A stretch of 64,000 nt of DNA from Parvularcula dongshanensis (GCF_014199615.1 NZ_JACHOB010000003.1:62001-126000); one strand, 5' to 3'; counted from the first letter of the stretch, positions 43,008-52,668 are shown. Notes: generated from the letters alone by a model not told the origin. Translations and numbers: made by a program.

Positions 43008-44213
43008 TCAGGCGCCCTTGCGGCCGATGACGCCGAGCTGCCGTCCGATCCGGACGAAGGCGTCGACGCAGGCATCGACCTGCTCGTCCGTATGCGCCGC
43101 CGACATCTGCGTGCGAATGCGCGCCTTCCCCTTCGGCACGACCGGATAGAAGAAGCCCGTGACGTAGACGCCCTCTTCCATCAGCCGCGTCGCCATCTCC
43201 TGGGCGAGGGGGGCCTCGTGCAGCATGACCGGGATGATCGGATGCTCGCCAGGAATGAGGTCGAAGCCGGACTGCGCCATGCGCGAACGGAAGCGCTCCG
43301 CGTTGCGCACCAGCTGGCGGCGAAGGGCGTCGCCATCGCGCACCATCGCGATCGCCCTGCGCGAGGCGCCGACGAGGGCGGGGGTGAGGGCGTTCGAGAA
43401 GAGGTAGGGACGGGCCCGCTGGCGCAGGAGGTCGACGACGTTCTGCCGGGCGCAGATGAAGCCGCCCATGCCGCCGCCGAGCGCCTTGCCCAGCGTCGAG
43501 GTCAGGATGTCGACCTGACCCATGACGCCCGCATGCTCCGCCGTGCCGCGCCCCGTCTCGCCGAGGACGCCGGTCGCGTGGCAGTCGTCGACCATGACGA
43601 GGGCGTCGTAGCGCTTGGCGACCGCGCAGAGCCCCGCGAGGTCGCAGATGACGCCGTCCATGGAGAAGACGCCGTCGGTGACGACGAGCTTGGTCCGCGC
43701 ACCGTCCTCGTCCGCCTTGCGAAGCTGCGCTTCGAGGTCGTCCATGTCGTTATTGGCGTAGCGGTAGCGCTTGGCCTTGCAGAGGCGGACGCCGTCGATG
43801 ATCGAAGCGTGGTTGAGCGCGTCCGAGATGATCGCGTCCTCTGGCCCGAGCAGCGGCTCGAACACGCCGCCATTCGCGTCGAAGCAGGCGGCGAAGGTGA
43901 TAGAATCGTCGAAGCCGAGCCAGGTGGCGATCTCTCGCTCCAGCACGCGGTGGATGTCCTGCGTGCCGCAGATGAAGCGCACGGAGGCCAGGCCGAAGCC
44001 GTGCGTGTCCATCGTCTCCTTCGCCGCTTCGGCGAGCCCGGCGTCGTCGGCGAGGCCGAGGTAGTTGTTGGCGCAGAAGTTGAGGACCTCTCGGCCCTGA
44101 ACGCAGATGGTCGGGCCCTGCTTGCCCTCGATCAGACGCTCGGTCTTGTAGAGGCCGGCGGACTTGGTCTCGTCGATCTCGGCGTCGATGCGGTCGTAGA
44201 AGGCGGCAGACAT
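43008..44213 (-). CDS. kbl: Glycine C-acetyltransferase (2-amino-3-ketobutyrate CoA ligase)
   Basis: A 401-residue alpha-oxoamine synthase that converts 2-amino-3-ketobutyrate and CoA to glycine and acetyl-CoA in threonine breakdown. Diagnostic motifs are NFCANNYLGLADD, SVRFICGTQDIH, DGVFSMDG, VDDCHATG and the PLP lysine in TLGKALGGGMGG. The partner threonine dehydrogenase gene is not adjacent. The ATG at 44213 is preceded by GGAG eight bases away, inside a small hairpin. Confidence 0.94.
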   Translation of the reverse strand: MSAAFYDRIDAEIDETKSAGLYKTERLIEGKQGPTICVQGREVLNFCANNYLGLADDAGLAEAAKETMDTHGFGLASVRFICGTQDIHRVLEREIATWLGFDDSITFAACFDANGGVFEPLLGPEDAIISDALNHASIIDGVRLCKAKRYRYANNDMDDLEAQLRKADEDGARTKLVVTDGVFSMDGVICDLAGLCAVAKRYDALVMVDDCHATGVLGETGRGTAEHAGVMGQVDILTSTLGKALGGGMGGFICARQNVVDLLRQRARPYLFSNALTPALVGASRRAIAMVRDGDALRRQLVRNAERFRSRMAQSGFDLIPGEHPIIPVMLHEAPLAQEMATRLMEEGVYVTGFFYPVVPKGKARIRTQMSAAHTDEQVDACVDAFVRIGRQLGVIGRKGA

Positions 44214-44219
44214 GGAAGA

Positions 44220-44242
44220 AACTCCGGATGATTCCGGGAGTT
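44220..44242 (-). promoter_or_regulatory. Hairpin overlapping the kbl ribosome-binding site
   Basis: On the minus strand AACTCCCGG and CCGGAGTT pair (8 bp with one bulged base) around AATCAT and are followed by TCTT. The kbl GGAG lies in the second arm. It could end the tRNA-Trp transcript or limit kbl translation. Confidence 0.35.
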
Positions 44243-44302
44243 GTACGCCGCACCGCAAGCCCGGGCCAACCTAAGCGTGCAGGCGGGTGTCCGAAGGCGG
44301 CC

Positions 44303-44378
44303 TGGCAGGGGCAGAGGGACTCGAACCCACGACCCTCGGTTTTGGAGACCGATGCTCTACCAACTGAGCTATACCCCT
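44303..44378 (-). tRNA. tRNA-Trp (anticodon CCA)
   Basis: A 76-base tRNA with encoded CCA on the minus strand. The acceptor starts AGGGGTA, the D arm is GCTCAGTTGGTAGAGC, the anticodon loop CTCCAAA gives CCA, and the T arm is GTGGGTTCGAGTCCC. The discriminator base is G, as usual for tRNA-Trp. Confidence 0.96.
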
Positions 44379-44425
44379 AAGGCCGGGGAGGCGCTTACGC
44401 CGGGGGCGGCGCGGACGCAAACGAT

Positions 44426-44452
44426 AAGAGGGGCGGCGCGGCCGCCCCTCTT
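44426..44452 (-). terminator. Terminator of the DUF305-LVIVD gene
   Basis: A 12-bp perfect stem (AAGAGGGGCGGC / GCCGCCCCTCTT) with a 3-base loop begins six bases after the gene's stop. The arm ends in TT but there is no long U-tract. It separates the gene from tRNA-Trp. Confidence 0.65.
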
Positions 44453-44457
44453 CGTTC

Positions 44458-46983
44458 TCAGCGCAAGCGGCCCGCAATGCCGGCGAGGGTGCCGGTCAGG
44501 GCGGCGACGCGTTCCTGGCCCTGCGCGTCGCTCGCGGAGACGCCCTCGGCGAGGCCTTCGACCGCGCCGGCGAGGTCTCGGTCGCGGCCCGAGCCCGACA
44601 GCGCTTCGGCGGCCTGGTCGAGCGTCGCCATCATCCGCGACGCCGCGTCCTCCGTCACCGTCCCGCTGCGGACGAGCTGGTCGATATAGGCCTTCGCCAC
44701 GACGGGCTCGGCGGGCCAGCTGACGGGGAATTGCTGCTGCGGGTTGAAGGCGTCGCCGAAGTCGGCGAGCGCGGCGGCTGCAAGCTCGTTCTCGGTCAGG
44801 TACTCGCTCGGCTCCAGCGCCATGACGTCCAGACCACGGACGATCTCCGTCCCGTAGATCTTGCCGTCATAGTAGTAGGTCGACCAGTAGCCGCCGATGA
44901 CCGTGCGGTCCTCCATGATCGGACCGCGGTCGAAGTAGGCGACCTCGACGGGGTCCTTCTCGTCGGTGAAGTCCATCACCGAGAGCCCGCCCTGGTACCA
45001 GGCCTGCACGAAGAGGTCGCGGCCCGGGACGGGCACGACCGAGCCGTTGTGCGCGACGCAGTTCTCCGTGTCCGACTGCGGCGCAGGCATCTTGTAGTGG
45101 CTCTCGTAGACGAGCTTGCCGTCCTCGATCCGGTAGATCGCGTCCGCGCCCCAATTCATCGGGTCCGAGGCCTTGCAGCGCGGTTGCACCCCGCCGCCCC
45201 ACTCGTCGGTGAAGATCACCTTGGTGCCGTCATTGTTGAAGGTCGCGGAGTGCCAGTAGGCGAAGCCGTCATCGTTCACGGCGTCGATCCGCTTGGGCTT
45301 CATCGGGTCCGAGATGTCGAGGAGGATGCCGTTGCCGGAGCACGCGCCCGCCGCGAGGTTCTTCTCGGGGAAGACGGTGATGTCGTGGCACTGGTCCGTA
45401 CGCCGCGTCTCTTGCGTGCCCTCGCCGTGGTCGCCGCCCGACCAGAGCCCCGCGATGCGCCCCGTCTCGTCGTCAGCGAAGACGCGCGGGCTCGAGATGA
45501 TCCGCGCGCGTTCGGGGCGGCGGACCGGGATCTCGATCACGTCGATGCTGAAGAGGGCGCTGCGCTCTTCGCCCGGCAGGCCCTCGACGCAGCCTTCGAG
45601 TTCCTTCTCGTCGCGGATCGAGGAGGTGCCGGAGTTGTAGACGACGATCCGCCTGCGGTCTGCCGCGACGACGGAGTGGGTGTGCGAGCCCCGGCAGGTC
45701 TGGACCTGGCCGACCTGCTTGGGACGCGAGAGGTCCGAGATGTCGAAGATGCGAAGCCCGCGGAAGCGCTCCTCGCTGACGTCTTCTTCGATGCCTTGCA
45801 GGCCGCAATCGACGCGGCCGCGGGTCTGCTCGACCGACATGATGAGGAGGTCGCCGACGATCGACACGTCGCCCTGGCCCCCCGGGCAGACGACGGAGCT
45901 CGTCAGCGTCGGCATGCCTTCCTGGTCGAGCTTGTAGATGTTGAAGCCGTGATAGTTGCCGGTGACGAGCGTGTCGCCGGCGAAGGCCATGTCGGTGTTC
46001 CAGAAGGCGAGGTGCGGGTAGCGCTCGACGTACTGGGTCATCGAGTCGCCGCTTTCGCCCTCCTCGCGCGAGGCGGTCTCGGCCTCGTCGGCAGCTTCCT
46101 CCTCGGCGGTCTCCTCGCCCCGATCTTCCGGAGTGTCGTCCTGGTCCCCAGCCTCATCTTCTGCGGGAAGGACCGGCGGCAGGCCTGCGGGGTTCGAGGG
46201 GTCGAAGAAGCCAGGCGGCTTGGGCAGGGAGGCGAGGAGGGTCAGGTTCTTCGCCGCCTGACCCGCATCGTCCACGCCGGCCGCGAGGCCGACCCGCTCG
46301 TCCTCCGACAGGCCCGCGAGGAGGCGGTTCATGCGGTTGATCTCGGCGGTCTGGTCGTTGACGAGCTCGCCGGTGAAGTCGAACAGCCTGGGCTCGTAGG
46401 CGGAGCCCGGCTGGTGCAGAAGGGTGTCGGTCATCGTGACCGCGCCCTCGTGGTGCGGGATCATCAGGTCCAGGAACATCCGATCGAACTCGGTGCCCTG
46501 CGCGGCTTCGAGCTGCGCGATCTGTTCGGGCGTCGCCATGCCCATGGCGCGGTGGGCCTTGGCCGCCTCGTCGGAGACCTCGTGCATGTGGTCGGTCGAT
46601 TCGGGATCGGGGGCGTCCTCGCCCCGATCGGAGAGCCAGGTCTGCATGAACGAGATCTCGTCGAGCTGGGAGCGTTCGATCCGGCCCGCCGCCGCGAGGA
46701 CGTCCTCGTTGTTGGTCCGTTCGGGCGCCATCCGCGCCATCACCACGGCCTGGTAGTGGTGCGGGATCATCGCCTGCAGGTAGGCGACGTCCGCCGGAGA
46801 GTAGCGCGCGTCCGAGACCTTGATCGCCTCTTCGGCGGACAGCGCCTGGGCGTCCTGCCCCGGCGCGCCGGGCAGGACGATCGGCGCGTCCTGTGCGAGG
46901 GCGGTCGAGAGGGCTGTGCTGCTCAGAAGGAGAAGCGCGCCGAGCGCCGCGCCGCGCCCTTCTGTCCGGACGATCGAGGTCAT
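44458..46983 (-). CDS. Exported DUF305 + LVIVD-repeat propeller protein
   Basis: An 841-residue protein. A signal peptide (about 1-30, ending ALAQ) is followed by a DUF305 region with two MIPHH motifs (72-76 and 174-178) and many Met/His residues, the pattern of copper-binding four-helix DUF305 proteins. A strongly acidic linker (about 274-314) leads to a beta-propeller with LVIVD-type repeats (DTLVTGNYHGFNIYKL, GLRIFDISDLSRP, GILLDISDPMKP, GLSVMDFTDEKDP). A C-terminal helical tail of about 90 residues follows. Cysteines recur in the propeller. It is probably periplasmic or surface-located; the function is unknown, possibly metal handling. Confidence 0.82.
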   Translation of the reverse strand: MTSIVRTEGRGAALGALLLLSSTALSTALAQDAPIVLPGAPGQDAQALSAEEAIKVSDARYSPADVAYLQAMIPHHYQAVVMARMAPERTNNEDVLAAAGRIERSQLDEISFMQTWLSDRGEDAPDPESTDHMHEVSDEAAKAHRAMGMATPEQIAQLEAAQGTEFDRMFLDLMIPHHEGAVTMTDTLLHQPGSAYEPRLFDFTGELVNDQTAEINRMNRLLAGLSEDERVGLAAGVDDAGQAAKNLTLLASLPKPPGFFDPSNPAGLPPVLPAEDEAGDQDDTPEDRGEETAEEEAADEAETASREEGESGDSMTQYVERYPHLAFWNTDMAFAGDTLVTGNYHGFNIYKLDQEGMPTLTSSVVCPGGQGDVSIVGDLLIMSVEQTRGRVDCGLQGIEEDVSEERFRGLRIFDISDLSRPKQVGQVQTCRGSHTHSVVAADRRRIVVYNSGTSSIRDEKELEGCVEGLPGEERSALFSIDVIEIPVRRPERARIISSPRVFADDETGRIAGLWSGGDHGEGTQETRRTDQCHDITVFPEKNLAAGACSGNGILLDISDPMKPKRIDAVNDDGFAYWHSATFNNDGTKVIFTDEWGGGVQPRCKASDPMNWGADAIYRIEDGKLVYESHYKMPAPQSDTENCVAHNGSVVPVPGRDLFVQAWYQGGLSVMDFTDEKDPVEVAYFDRGPIMEDRTVIGGYWSTYYYDGKIYGTEIVRGLDVMALEPSEYLTENELAAAALADFGDAFNPQQQFPVSWPAEPVVAKAYIDQLVRSGTVTEDAASRMMATLDQAAEALSGSGRDRDLAGAVEGLAEGVSASDAQGQERVAALTGTLAGIAGRLR

Positions 46984-47117
46984 GCGTTGGTCCCTGAAAT
47001 CTGCTGCCTTGCAACATCACCTTACGCGACTTCGCCTGGGACCAAAGCGGGAGGTGCTGCGGGCCCCTCGCGCCGCGCCTCTTTCCTTCGGCTGGGACTG
47101 CGGGTTATCGGAGAGGG

Positions 47118-47810
47118 ATGCTCCGGATCGCGTCCTACAACATCCAGAAGGCCATGGGGCACGACATGCGGCGCCGCCCGGAGCGGACGTTGGGGGTCCT
47201 CAACGAGATGGATGCCGACGTCGTCGTCCTGCAGGAGGCGGATCGGCGGTTCGGCGAGCGGATCTCCGCCCTGCCGCGCGAGACGATCGCGCGCATGACG
47301 GACTACCGGATCGCCGACGTTGCCGTCCGGCCCGGCAGCATCGGCTGGCACGGCAACGCGATCCTGCTCAAGCGTCACGTCCGGCTTCTGAAGGCGAAGC
47401 GGCTGGACCTGCCCTACCTCGAACCGAGGGGGGCGGTGGCCGCGGTCGTCGAACTCGATTCTGGCCCCTTGATCGTCGTCGGGGCGCACCTCGCGCTCAC
47501 GACCCGCTACCGCCGCAAGCAGGCCGAGACCCTGGCGGAGTATGCGGACCGGGCGGAGATGCCGCTCATCCTCTGCGGCGACCTCAACGAGTGGCCCTCG
47601 GCCGGGAAGGGCCTCGAGCCCCTGGCGGGCGCCCTCACCGAGCACGCGCCCGGCCGGACCTTCCCGGCGATCAAGCCCGTGGCGCGGCTCGATCGCCTCT
47701 ATCACTGCGGAAGCCTAAGGGTGTCGGCGAGCGTCCACGACACGCCGCTCGCCCGGAGCGCCTCCGACCACCTGCCGATCAAGGCTGACGTGACCCGCGA
47801 ACACGCTTAG
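47118..47810 (+). CDS. Endonuclease/exonuclease/phosphatase-family protein
   Basis: A 230-residue EEP-fold metal-dependent hydrolase. Motifs are IASYNIQKAMG, VVLQEADRR (catalytic Glu), VGAHLALTTRYR, LCGDLNEW (Asp-x-Asn) and SASDHLPI (Asp-His). It has no signal peptide. The gene lies directly before cardiolipin synthase (45 bp), as do EEP genes in many proteobacteria, where they are paired with cls; a role in lipid phosphate chemistry is possible but not shown. Confidence 0.86.
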   Translation: MLRIASYNIQKAMGHDMRRRPERTLGVLNEMDADVVVLQEADRRFGERISALPRETIARMTDYRIADVAVRPGSIGWHGNAILLKRHVRLLKAKRLDLPYLEPRGAVAAVVELDSGPLIVVGAHLALTTRYRRKQAETLAEYADRAEMPLILCGDLNEWPSAGKGLEPLAGALTEHAPGRTFPAIKPVARLDRLYHCGSLRVSASVHDTPLARSASDHLPIKADVTREHA

Positions 47811-47855
47811 CGCGGCGCGATCCTCGCAAGGACGACGGCCGAAAGGGACGCCCGC

Positions 47856-49280
47856 GTGGAAAGCTCTACGATCTTCTTCTGGTTCGACGTGGTGTTCTAC
47901 ATCGGCGCGGTCGGATGCGGATTGCATTCGCTCATGGCGAACCGCACCGCCCAGGGGACGCTGGCCTGGATGCTGGCGCTCTTCGCGCTGCCCTACGCCG
48001 CGGTGCCGCTCTACTTCGTGTTCGGCCGACGGCACTTCGGCGCCTACGCGTCCGGCCTCAAAAGAGCGCAGGAACGGGTGCGCACCAAGGCCGAGGTCGA
48101 GCGGTTCCTCGCCTACGAACCCGAGAGCCCGCGCCACGCAGCGCGCGGCCTGGAGGTCGCCGAGGACATCGGCGGTGCGGGCTACACGACCGGCAACTGC
48201 GTCACGCTGCTTCAGGACGGGTACGAGACCTTCGAGGCGATCTTCGAGGCGATCGACCGGGCGGAAGCCTACGTCCTCGTCCAGTTCTACATCTTCCGCG
48301 ACGACGACCTCGGACGACGCCTCCGCGACCGCATGGTCGCGGCGGCGGGGCGGGGCGTGCGGTGTTGTCTCCTCTACGACGAGATCGGCTGCTTCACGAC
48401 GCCGCGCAGCTACTGGGCCGGGTTCACCAAGGCCGGCGTGAAGGTCTCCGCCTTCGGTGCGCGTCGTCCGCTGCGGGGCCGGTTCGAGCTCAACTTCCGC
48501 AACCACCGCAAGATCGTGGTCTGCGACGGCAACGTCGCCTTCGTCGGCGGCAACAATGTCGGCGACGAGTACCTCGGCGAGAGCAAACGCTTCGGCGCCT
48601 GGCGGGACGCGCATGTGCGGATCGAAGGACCGCTAGTGCAGGCGGCGCAGCTGGCCTTCCAGCAGGACTGGGAGTTCGCCGCCGGCGAGGTCCTGCCGCT
48701 CGAATGGCAGGCGCAGCGGGCGGAGAACGGCAACCAGATCGCGATGATCCTGCCGACGGGCCCCGCCGACAACCTGGAGACGGGTAGCCTCATGTTCGTC
48801 GCGGCGATCAACTCGGCGCAGAAGCGGCTTTGGATCGTCAGCCCCTACTTCGTACCGGACCAAGCGGTGATGTCCGCGCTGAAGCTGGCCTCGCTGCGGG
48901 GCGTCGAGGTTCGGGTGATGGTGCCGGACAAGCCCGACCACCTGGCCGTCTGGCTCGCAGGCTTCGACTTCATCGAGGAGGCCGAGCGGGCGGGCATCGA
49001 GGCCTACCGGTACACGGGGGGCTTCCTGCACCAGAAGGCCGTGCTCATCGACCACGACATCGCGATGATCGGCACCGCGAACATGGACAACCGCAGCTTC
49101 CGCCTGAACTTCGAGGTGACGGTGATCGTCGCGGACGAAGGCTTCGCCGCCTGCGTCGAGGACATGATCGAGAAGGACTTCGAGAAGGCCCGCGAGCACG
49201 TCGAGACGGACTATCAGCAGCGTTCGGTGCTGTTCAAGCTGGCGGTCCGGGGCGCGCGGCTCTTGGCGCCGGTGCTATGA
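47856..49280 (+). CDS. cls: Cardiolipin synthase (phospholipase D family)
   Basis: A 474-residue inner-membrane enzyme that joins two phosphatidylglycerols into cardiolipin. Two N-terminal transmembrane segments (about 5-50, GTLAWMLALFALPYAAVPLYFVFG) precede two HKD motifs, NHRKIVVCDGNVAFVGG and HQKAVLIDHDIAMIGTANMDNR. The start is GTG 47856 with AAGGGA upstream; no ATG gives the right N-terminus. Confidence 0.93.
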   Translation: MESSTIFFWFDVVFYIGAVGCGLHSLMANRTAQGTLAWMLALFALPYAAVPLYFVFGRRHFGAYASGLKRAQERVRTKAEVERFLAYEPESPRHAARGLEVAEDIGGAGYTTGNCVTLLQDGYETFEAIFEAIDRAEAYVLVQFYIFRDDDLGRRLRDRMVAAAGRGVRCCLLYDEIGCFTTPRSYWAGFTKAGVKVSAFGARRPLRGRFELNFRNHRKIVVCDGNVAFVGGNNVGDEYLGESKRFGAWRDAHVRIEGPLVQAAQLAFQQDWEFAAGEVLPLEWQAQRAENGNQIAMILPTGPADNLETGSLMFVAAINSAQKRLWIVSPYFVPDQAVMSALKLASLRGVEVRVMVPDKPDHLAVWLAGFDFIEEAERAGIEAYRYTGGFLHQKAVLIDHDIAMIGTANMDNRSFRLNFEVTVIVADEGFAACVEDMIEKDFEKAREHVETDYQQRSVLFKLAVRGARLLAPVL

Positions 49281-49349
49281 GCAGCGCGGCGGTATCTGCC
49301 GCTGCCCTCGCGTGGTAGCCCCTACCGGAAGGATCGAGGGAGCCGCCGG

Positions 49350-49802
49350 ATGCGCGCGAGCACGCTAGTTCTGGCCGCGTTCCTGTCCGTTCAGTCACCG
49401 GGAGCCGAAGCGATGGACCAGGCAAGGGGGACGTTCAGCGTCTCGATGGAGCCGGTGGAAGAAAACGAGGGCGAGGGGGCGACGCTCGGCCGGATGACGC
49501 TCTCCAAGACCTTCGAAGGCGACCTCGCCGGCCGCTCGGAAGGTCAGATGCTGACCGCGATGACGCCCGTCCAGGGTTCCGCCGCCTACGTCGCCATCGA
49601 GCGGTTCGAGGGCAGCCTGGGCGGCCGAAGCGGCGGCTTCGCGCTGTCGCATCGAGGCGTCATGTCCGCGGCGGGGCAGGACCTCGTCATCGGCATCGTT
49701 CCGGACTCAGGCAGCGGCGACCTCTCCGGCATCAAGGGGACGATGGACATCGAGGTGTCCGGCGGACAGCATGCCTACACGCTGGACTACGACCTGCCAT
49801 GA
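49350..49802 (+). CDS. DUF3224-domain exported protein
   Basis: A 150-residue protein with a short signal peptide (MRASTLVLAAFLSVQSPGAEA) and a DUF3224 beta-barrel-like domain. Visible features are RMTLSKTFEGDLAGRSEGQML, YVAIERFEGSLGGRSGGFALSHRG and DLSGIKGTMDIE. Its function is unknown; the family relates to allene-oxide-cyclase-like barrels. The stop overlaps the next start (ATGA at 49799-49802). Confidence 0.82.
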   Translation: MRASTLVLAAFLSVQSPGAEAMDQARGTFSVSMEPVEENEGEGATLGRMTLSKTFEGDLAGRSEGQMLTAMTPVQGSAAYVAIERFEGSLGGRSGGFALSHRGVMSAAGQDLVIGIVPDSGSGDLSGIKGTMDIEVSGGQHAYTLDYDLP

Positions 49803-50629
49803 GCGGACCGGAACCGCGTCCCTGGCGCTCGCTGCTCTTCGTGCCGGGCGCGCGGCCGGACCGCTTCGAGAAGGCGGCGTCGGCGGGGGCGGACCTCGTC
49901 TGCATCGACCTCGAGGACGCGGTCGCGCCGGGCGGCAAGGACGAAGCCCGGCGAGCGACGCTCGACTTCCTCGCGCGGTATGAGGGCGAGGCGACCGTCG
50001 GCCTGCGCGTGAACGCGGTCGGCTCCGACGTCGGCGCGGCCGACCTCGAAGCGCTGAAGGGCGCGACGGGCGTTCGCTTCGTGATGGTGCCGAAGCCCAC
50101 GGGCACGGGCGAGCTCGACGCGGTCGCGGCCGCCTACGACGCGCCCATGCTGATCCCCGTCATGGAGACGGCGCGCGCGATCCAGACCGCGGGCGCCATC
50201 GCCGATCACCCCGCGGTCGTCGCCGGCGTCTACGGTGCGATCGACCTCGCGGCCGACATCGGCTGCACACTCGACTGGGAGGCGCAACTCTACGCGCGGT
50301 CGGCCTGCGCGCTCGCCTTCGGAGCGGCGCGCAAGGTGCTGTTCGACGTGCCCTACCTCGACGTGAAGGACCCCGAGGGGCTGAAGGCGGAGACGCGGCG
50401 CGCGAAGACGCTCGGCATTCATGCCCGCGCCGCGATCCACCCCGCGCAGCTCGGGCCGATCCACGAGGCACTGGCCCCCACGCCCGACGAGGTCGCGCGG
50501 GCGCAGCGGATCGTCGATGCGTTCGAGGCCGCCGAGGGCGGCGTCGCCCTGCTCGACGGCAAGATGATCGAGCTTCCGGTCATCAAGTCCGCGCGACGCG
50601 TGCTGGCCCTGGCCGCGCCGCGCGCTTGA
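49799..50629 (+). CDS. CitE-like (HpcH/HpaI aldolase family) CoA-ester lyase
   Basis: A 276-residue TIM-barrel lyase. Motifs are RSLLFVPGARPDRFEKA, CIDLEDAVAP (metal-binding Glu/Asp), LRVNAVGS, PVMETARAI and GIHARAAIHPAQL. Members cleave malyl-CoA, citramalyl-CoA or related esters; the substrate is not readable. There are no citrate-lyase partner genes, so it is a stand-alone CitE-like protein. Translation is coupled to the DUF3224 gene. Confidence 0.88.
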   Translation: MSGPEPRPWRSLLFVPGARPDRFEKAASAGADLVCIDLEDAVAPGGKDEARRATLDFLARYEGEATVGLRVNAVGSDVGAADLEALKGATGVRFVMVPKPTGTGELDAVAAAYDAPMLIPVMETARAIQTAGAIADHPAVVAGVYGAIDLAADIGCTLDWEAQLYARSACALAFGAARKVLFDVPYLDVKDPEGLKAETRRAKTLGIHARAAIHPAQLGPIHEALAPTPDEVARAQRIVDAFEAAEGGVALLDGKMIELPVIKSARRVLALAAPRA

Positions 50630-50687
50630 CCCTTACCGGGGCGCGGTGCATCCCATCGCGCGCGAGACGAAAGACGAACGGGACCCG

Positions 50688-52664
50688 ATGGATCAGGAAC
50701 TTCACAGCCGTATGGCGACCGCCATCGCGGCGCTGTCGATGGATGCGGTGCAGCGCGCGAACTCTGGCCACCCGGGCATGCCCATGGGCATGGCGACGGC
50801 GGCGACGACGCTCTTCACCAAGCACATCAAGTACGACGCCAGCACGCCGGACTGGCCGGACCGCGACCGCTTCGTTCTGTCGGCGGGCCACGGCTCCATG
50901 CTGCTCTACAGCCTCCTCTACCTGAACGGTTATCCGGGCTGGGAGATGGAGAACCTCAAGAACTTCCGTCAGCTCAACTCCAAGACCGCCGGCCACCCCG
51001 AATACGGCCACGGCGCGGGCATCGAGACGACGACCGGCCCGCTCGGCCAGGGCCTCGGTAACGCGGTCGGCATGGCGATGGCCGAGGCGCACCTGAACGC
51101 GATCTACGGCGACGATGTCGTCGATCACCGCACCTGGGCGATCGCGGGCGATGGCTGCCTGATGGAGGGCATCAGCCAGGAGGTGATCGCGCTCGCAGGT
51201 CACCTCAAGCTGCGCAAGCTCTGCGTGATCTGGGACAACAACGGCATCACCATCGACGGCAAGGTCTCGCTGTCCGATTCGACCGATCAGCGCGCGCGCT
51301 TCGAAGCGTCCGGCTGGCGGACGATCGCCTGCGACGGCCAGGACGCGATGGACGTCGACCGCGCCCTCGAAGAGGCGAAGACCTCCGACCGCCCGACCCT
51401 TATCGCCTGCCAGACCGTCATCGGCTTCGGCGCGAAGAACGCGGGCACGGCCAAGGTTCACGGCTCGGCGCTCGGCGAGGAAGGCGTCGCGGAGGCGCGG
51501 GAGAACCTCGGCTGGACGAGCGAACCCTTCGTCGTCCCCGATGACATCGCGGCCGCTTGGAAGGAAGCGGGCTCGCGCGGCGCCGAGGCGCGCAAGGCCT
51601 GGGAGCAGCGGCTCGCCAATTCGGACAAGGCCGAAGCGTTCGAAGCGGGGCTGAAAGGCGACGTCTCCGCCGCCGTCGCCGCGCTGGCCGACCATGCGGC
51701 CAAGGCCGCGTCGGAGGGCAAGAAGGTCGCGACGCGCAAGGCGTCCGAGAACGCGCTGATCGCGATCAACGGCGCTCTGAAGACGACGTTCGGCGGCTCG
51801 GCGGACCTGACCCCGTCGAACAACACGCTGACGCCGGACATGGACGACTTCTCGGACGAGAACTACGGCGGCCGCTACGTCCGCTACGGCATCCGCGAGC
51901 ACGGCATGGCCGCGGCCATGAACGGCATCGCGCTGCATGGCGGCGTGATTCCCTATGGCGGGACGTTCCTGGTCTTCGCGGACTACATGCGGCCTTCGGT
52001 TCGCCTCGCGGCCCTGATGGGCATTCGCGTCGTCTACGTCCTGACGCACGACTCGATCGGCCTCGGCGAAGACGGCCCGACGCACCAGCCGGTCGAGACG
52101 CTGGCGGGCCTCAGGGTCATTCCGAACCTCGCGGTCTTCCGCCCCGGCGACGAAGTCGAGACGGCCGAAGCGTGGGCCTGCGCCCTCGAGCGGACGAGCG
52201 GCCCGAGCGTGCTGGCGCTGACGCGGCAGGGCATCGGCCCGGTCCGCAAGGAAGCGGGCGAGAACAGAACGAAGCGCGGCGGGTACGTCCTCAAGGACAT
52301 GGACGGCGCGAAGGCGACGTTCATCGCCACGGGTTCCGAGGTCGACCTCGTGCTCGAAGCCCAAGACCGCCTCGCGCAGGAAGGCACGCCGACGCGCGTC
52401 GTCTCGATGCCCTGCCTCGACCTCTTCGAGGAGCAGGACGAAGCCTATCAGCGCGAGGTCCTCGGCGAGGTGCCGCGCGTCGCGATGGAGGCGGGCCTGC
52501 GACAGGGTTGGGACAAGGTCCTCTTCGCCTTCGGCGGCAGGGGCGACTTCGTCGGCATGAAGGGCTTCGGCGCCTCGGGCCCCGGCGCGTCGCTCTTCGA
52601 CTACTTCGGCATCACCGCGAAGGCGGCTGCGGACAAGGTCCGCGAACTGATCGGGAAGGATTGA
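50688..52664 (+). CDS. tkt: Transketolase
   Basis: A 658-residue thiamine-diphosphate enzyme of the pentose phosphate pathway. Landmarks are ANSGHPGMPMGM, the TPP motif starting IAGDGCLMEGISQEV, HGSALGEE, FGGSADLTPSNNT, GIREHGMAAAMNG and THDSIGLGEDGPTHQP. I use ATG 50688 (MDQELHSRM), with GGGA upstream. It is the first gene of a carbon-metabolism run; gap starts four bases after its stop. Confidence 0.96.
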   Translation: MDQELHSRMATAIAALSMDAVQRANSGHPGMPMGMATAATTLFTKHIKYDASTPDWPDRDRFVLSAGHGSMLLYSLLYLNGYPGWEMENLKNFRQLNSKTAGHPEYGHGAGIETTTGPLGQGLGNAVGMAMAEAHLNAIYGDDVVDHRTWAIAGDGCLMEGISQEVIALAGHLKLRKLCVIWDNNGITIDGKVSLSDSTDQRARFEASGWRTIACDGQDAMDVDRALEEAKTSDRPTLIACQTVIGFGAKNAGTAKVHGSALGEEGVAEARENLGWTSEPFVVPDDIAAAWKEAGSRGAEARKAWEQRLANSDKAEAFEAGLKGDVSAAVAALADHAAKAASEGKKVATRKASENALIAINGALKTTFGGSADLTPSNNTLTPDMDDFSDENYGGRYVRYGIREHGMAAAMNGIALHGGVIPYGGTFLVFADYMRPSVRLAALMGIRVVYVLTHDSIGLGEDGPTHQPVETLAGLRVIPNLAVFRPGDEVETAEAWACALERTSGPSVLALTRQGIGPVRKEAGENRTKRGGYVLKDMDGAKATFIATGSEVDLVLEAQDRLAQEGTPTRVVSMPCLDLFEEQDEAYQREVLGEVPRVAMEAGLRQGWDKVLFAFGGRGDFVGMKGFGASGPGASLFDYFGITAKAAADKVRELIGKD

Positions 52665-52668
52665 GCCC

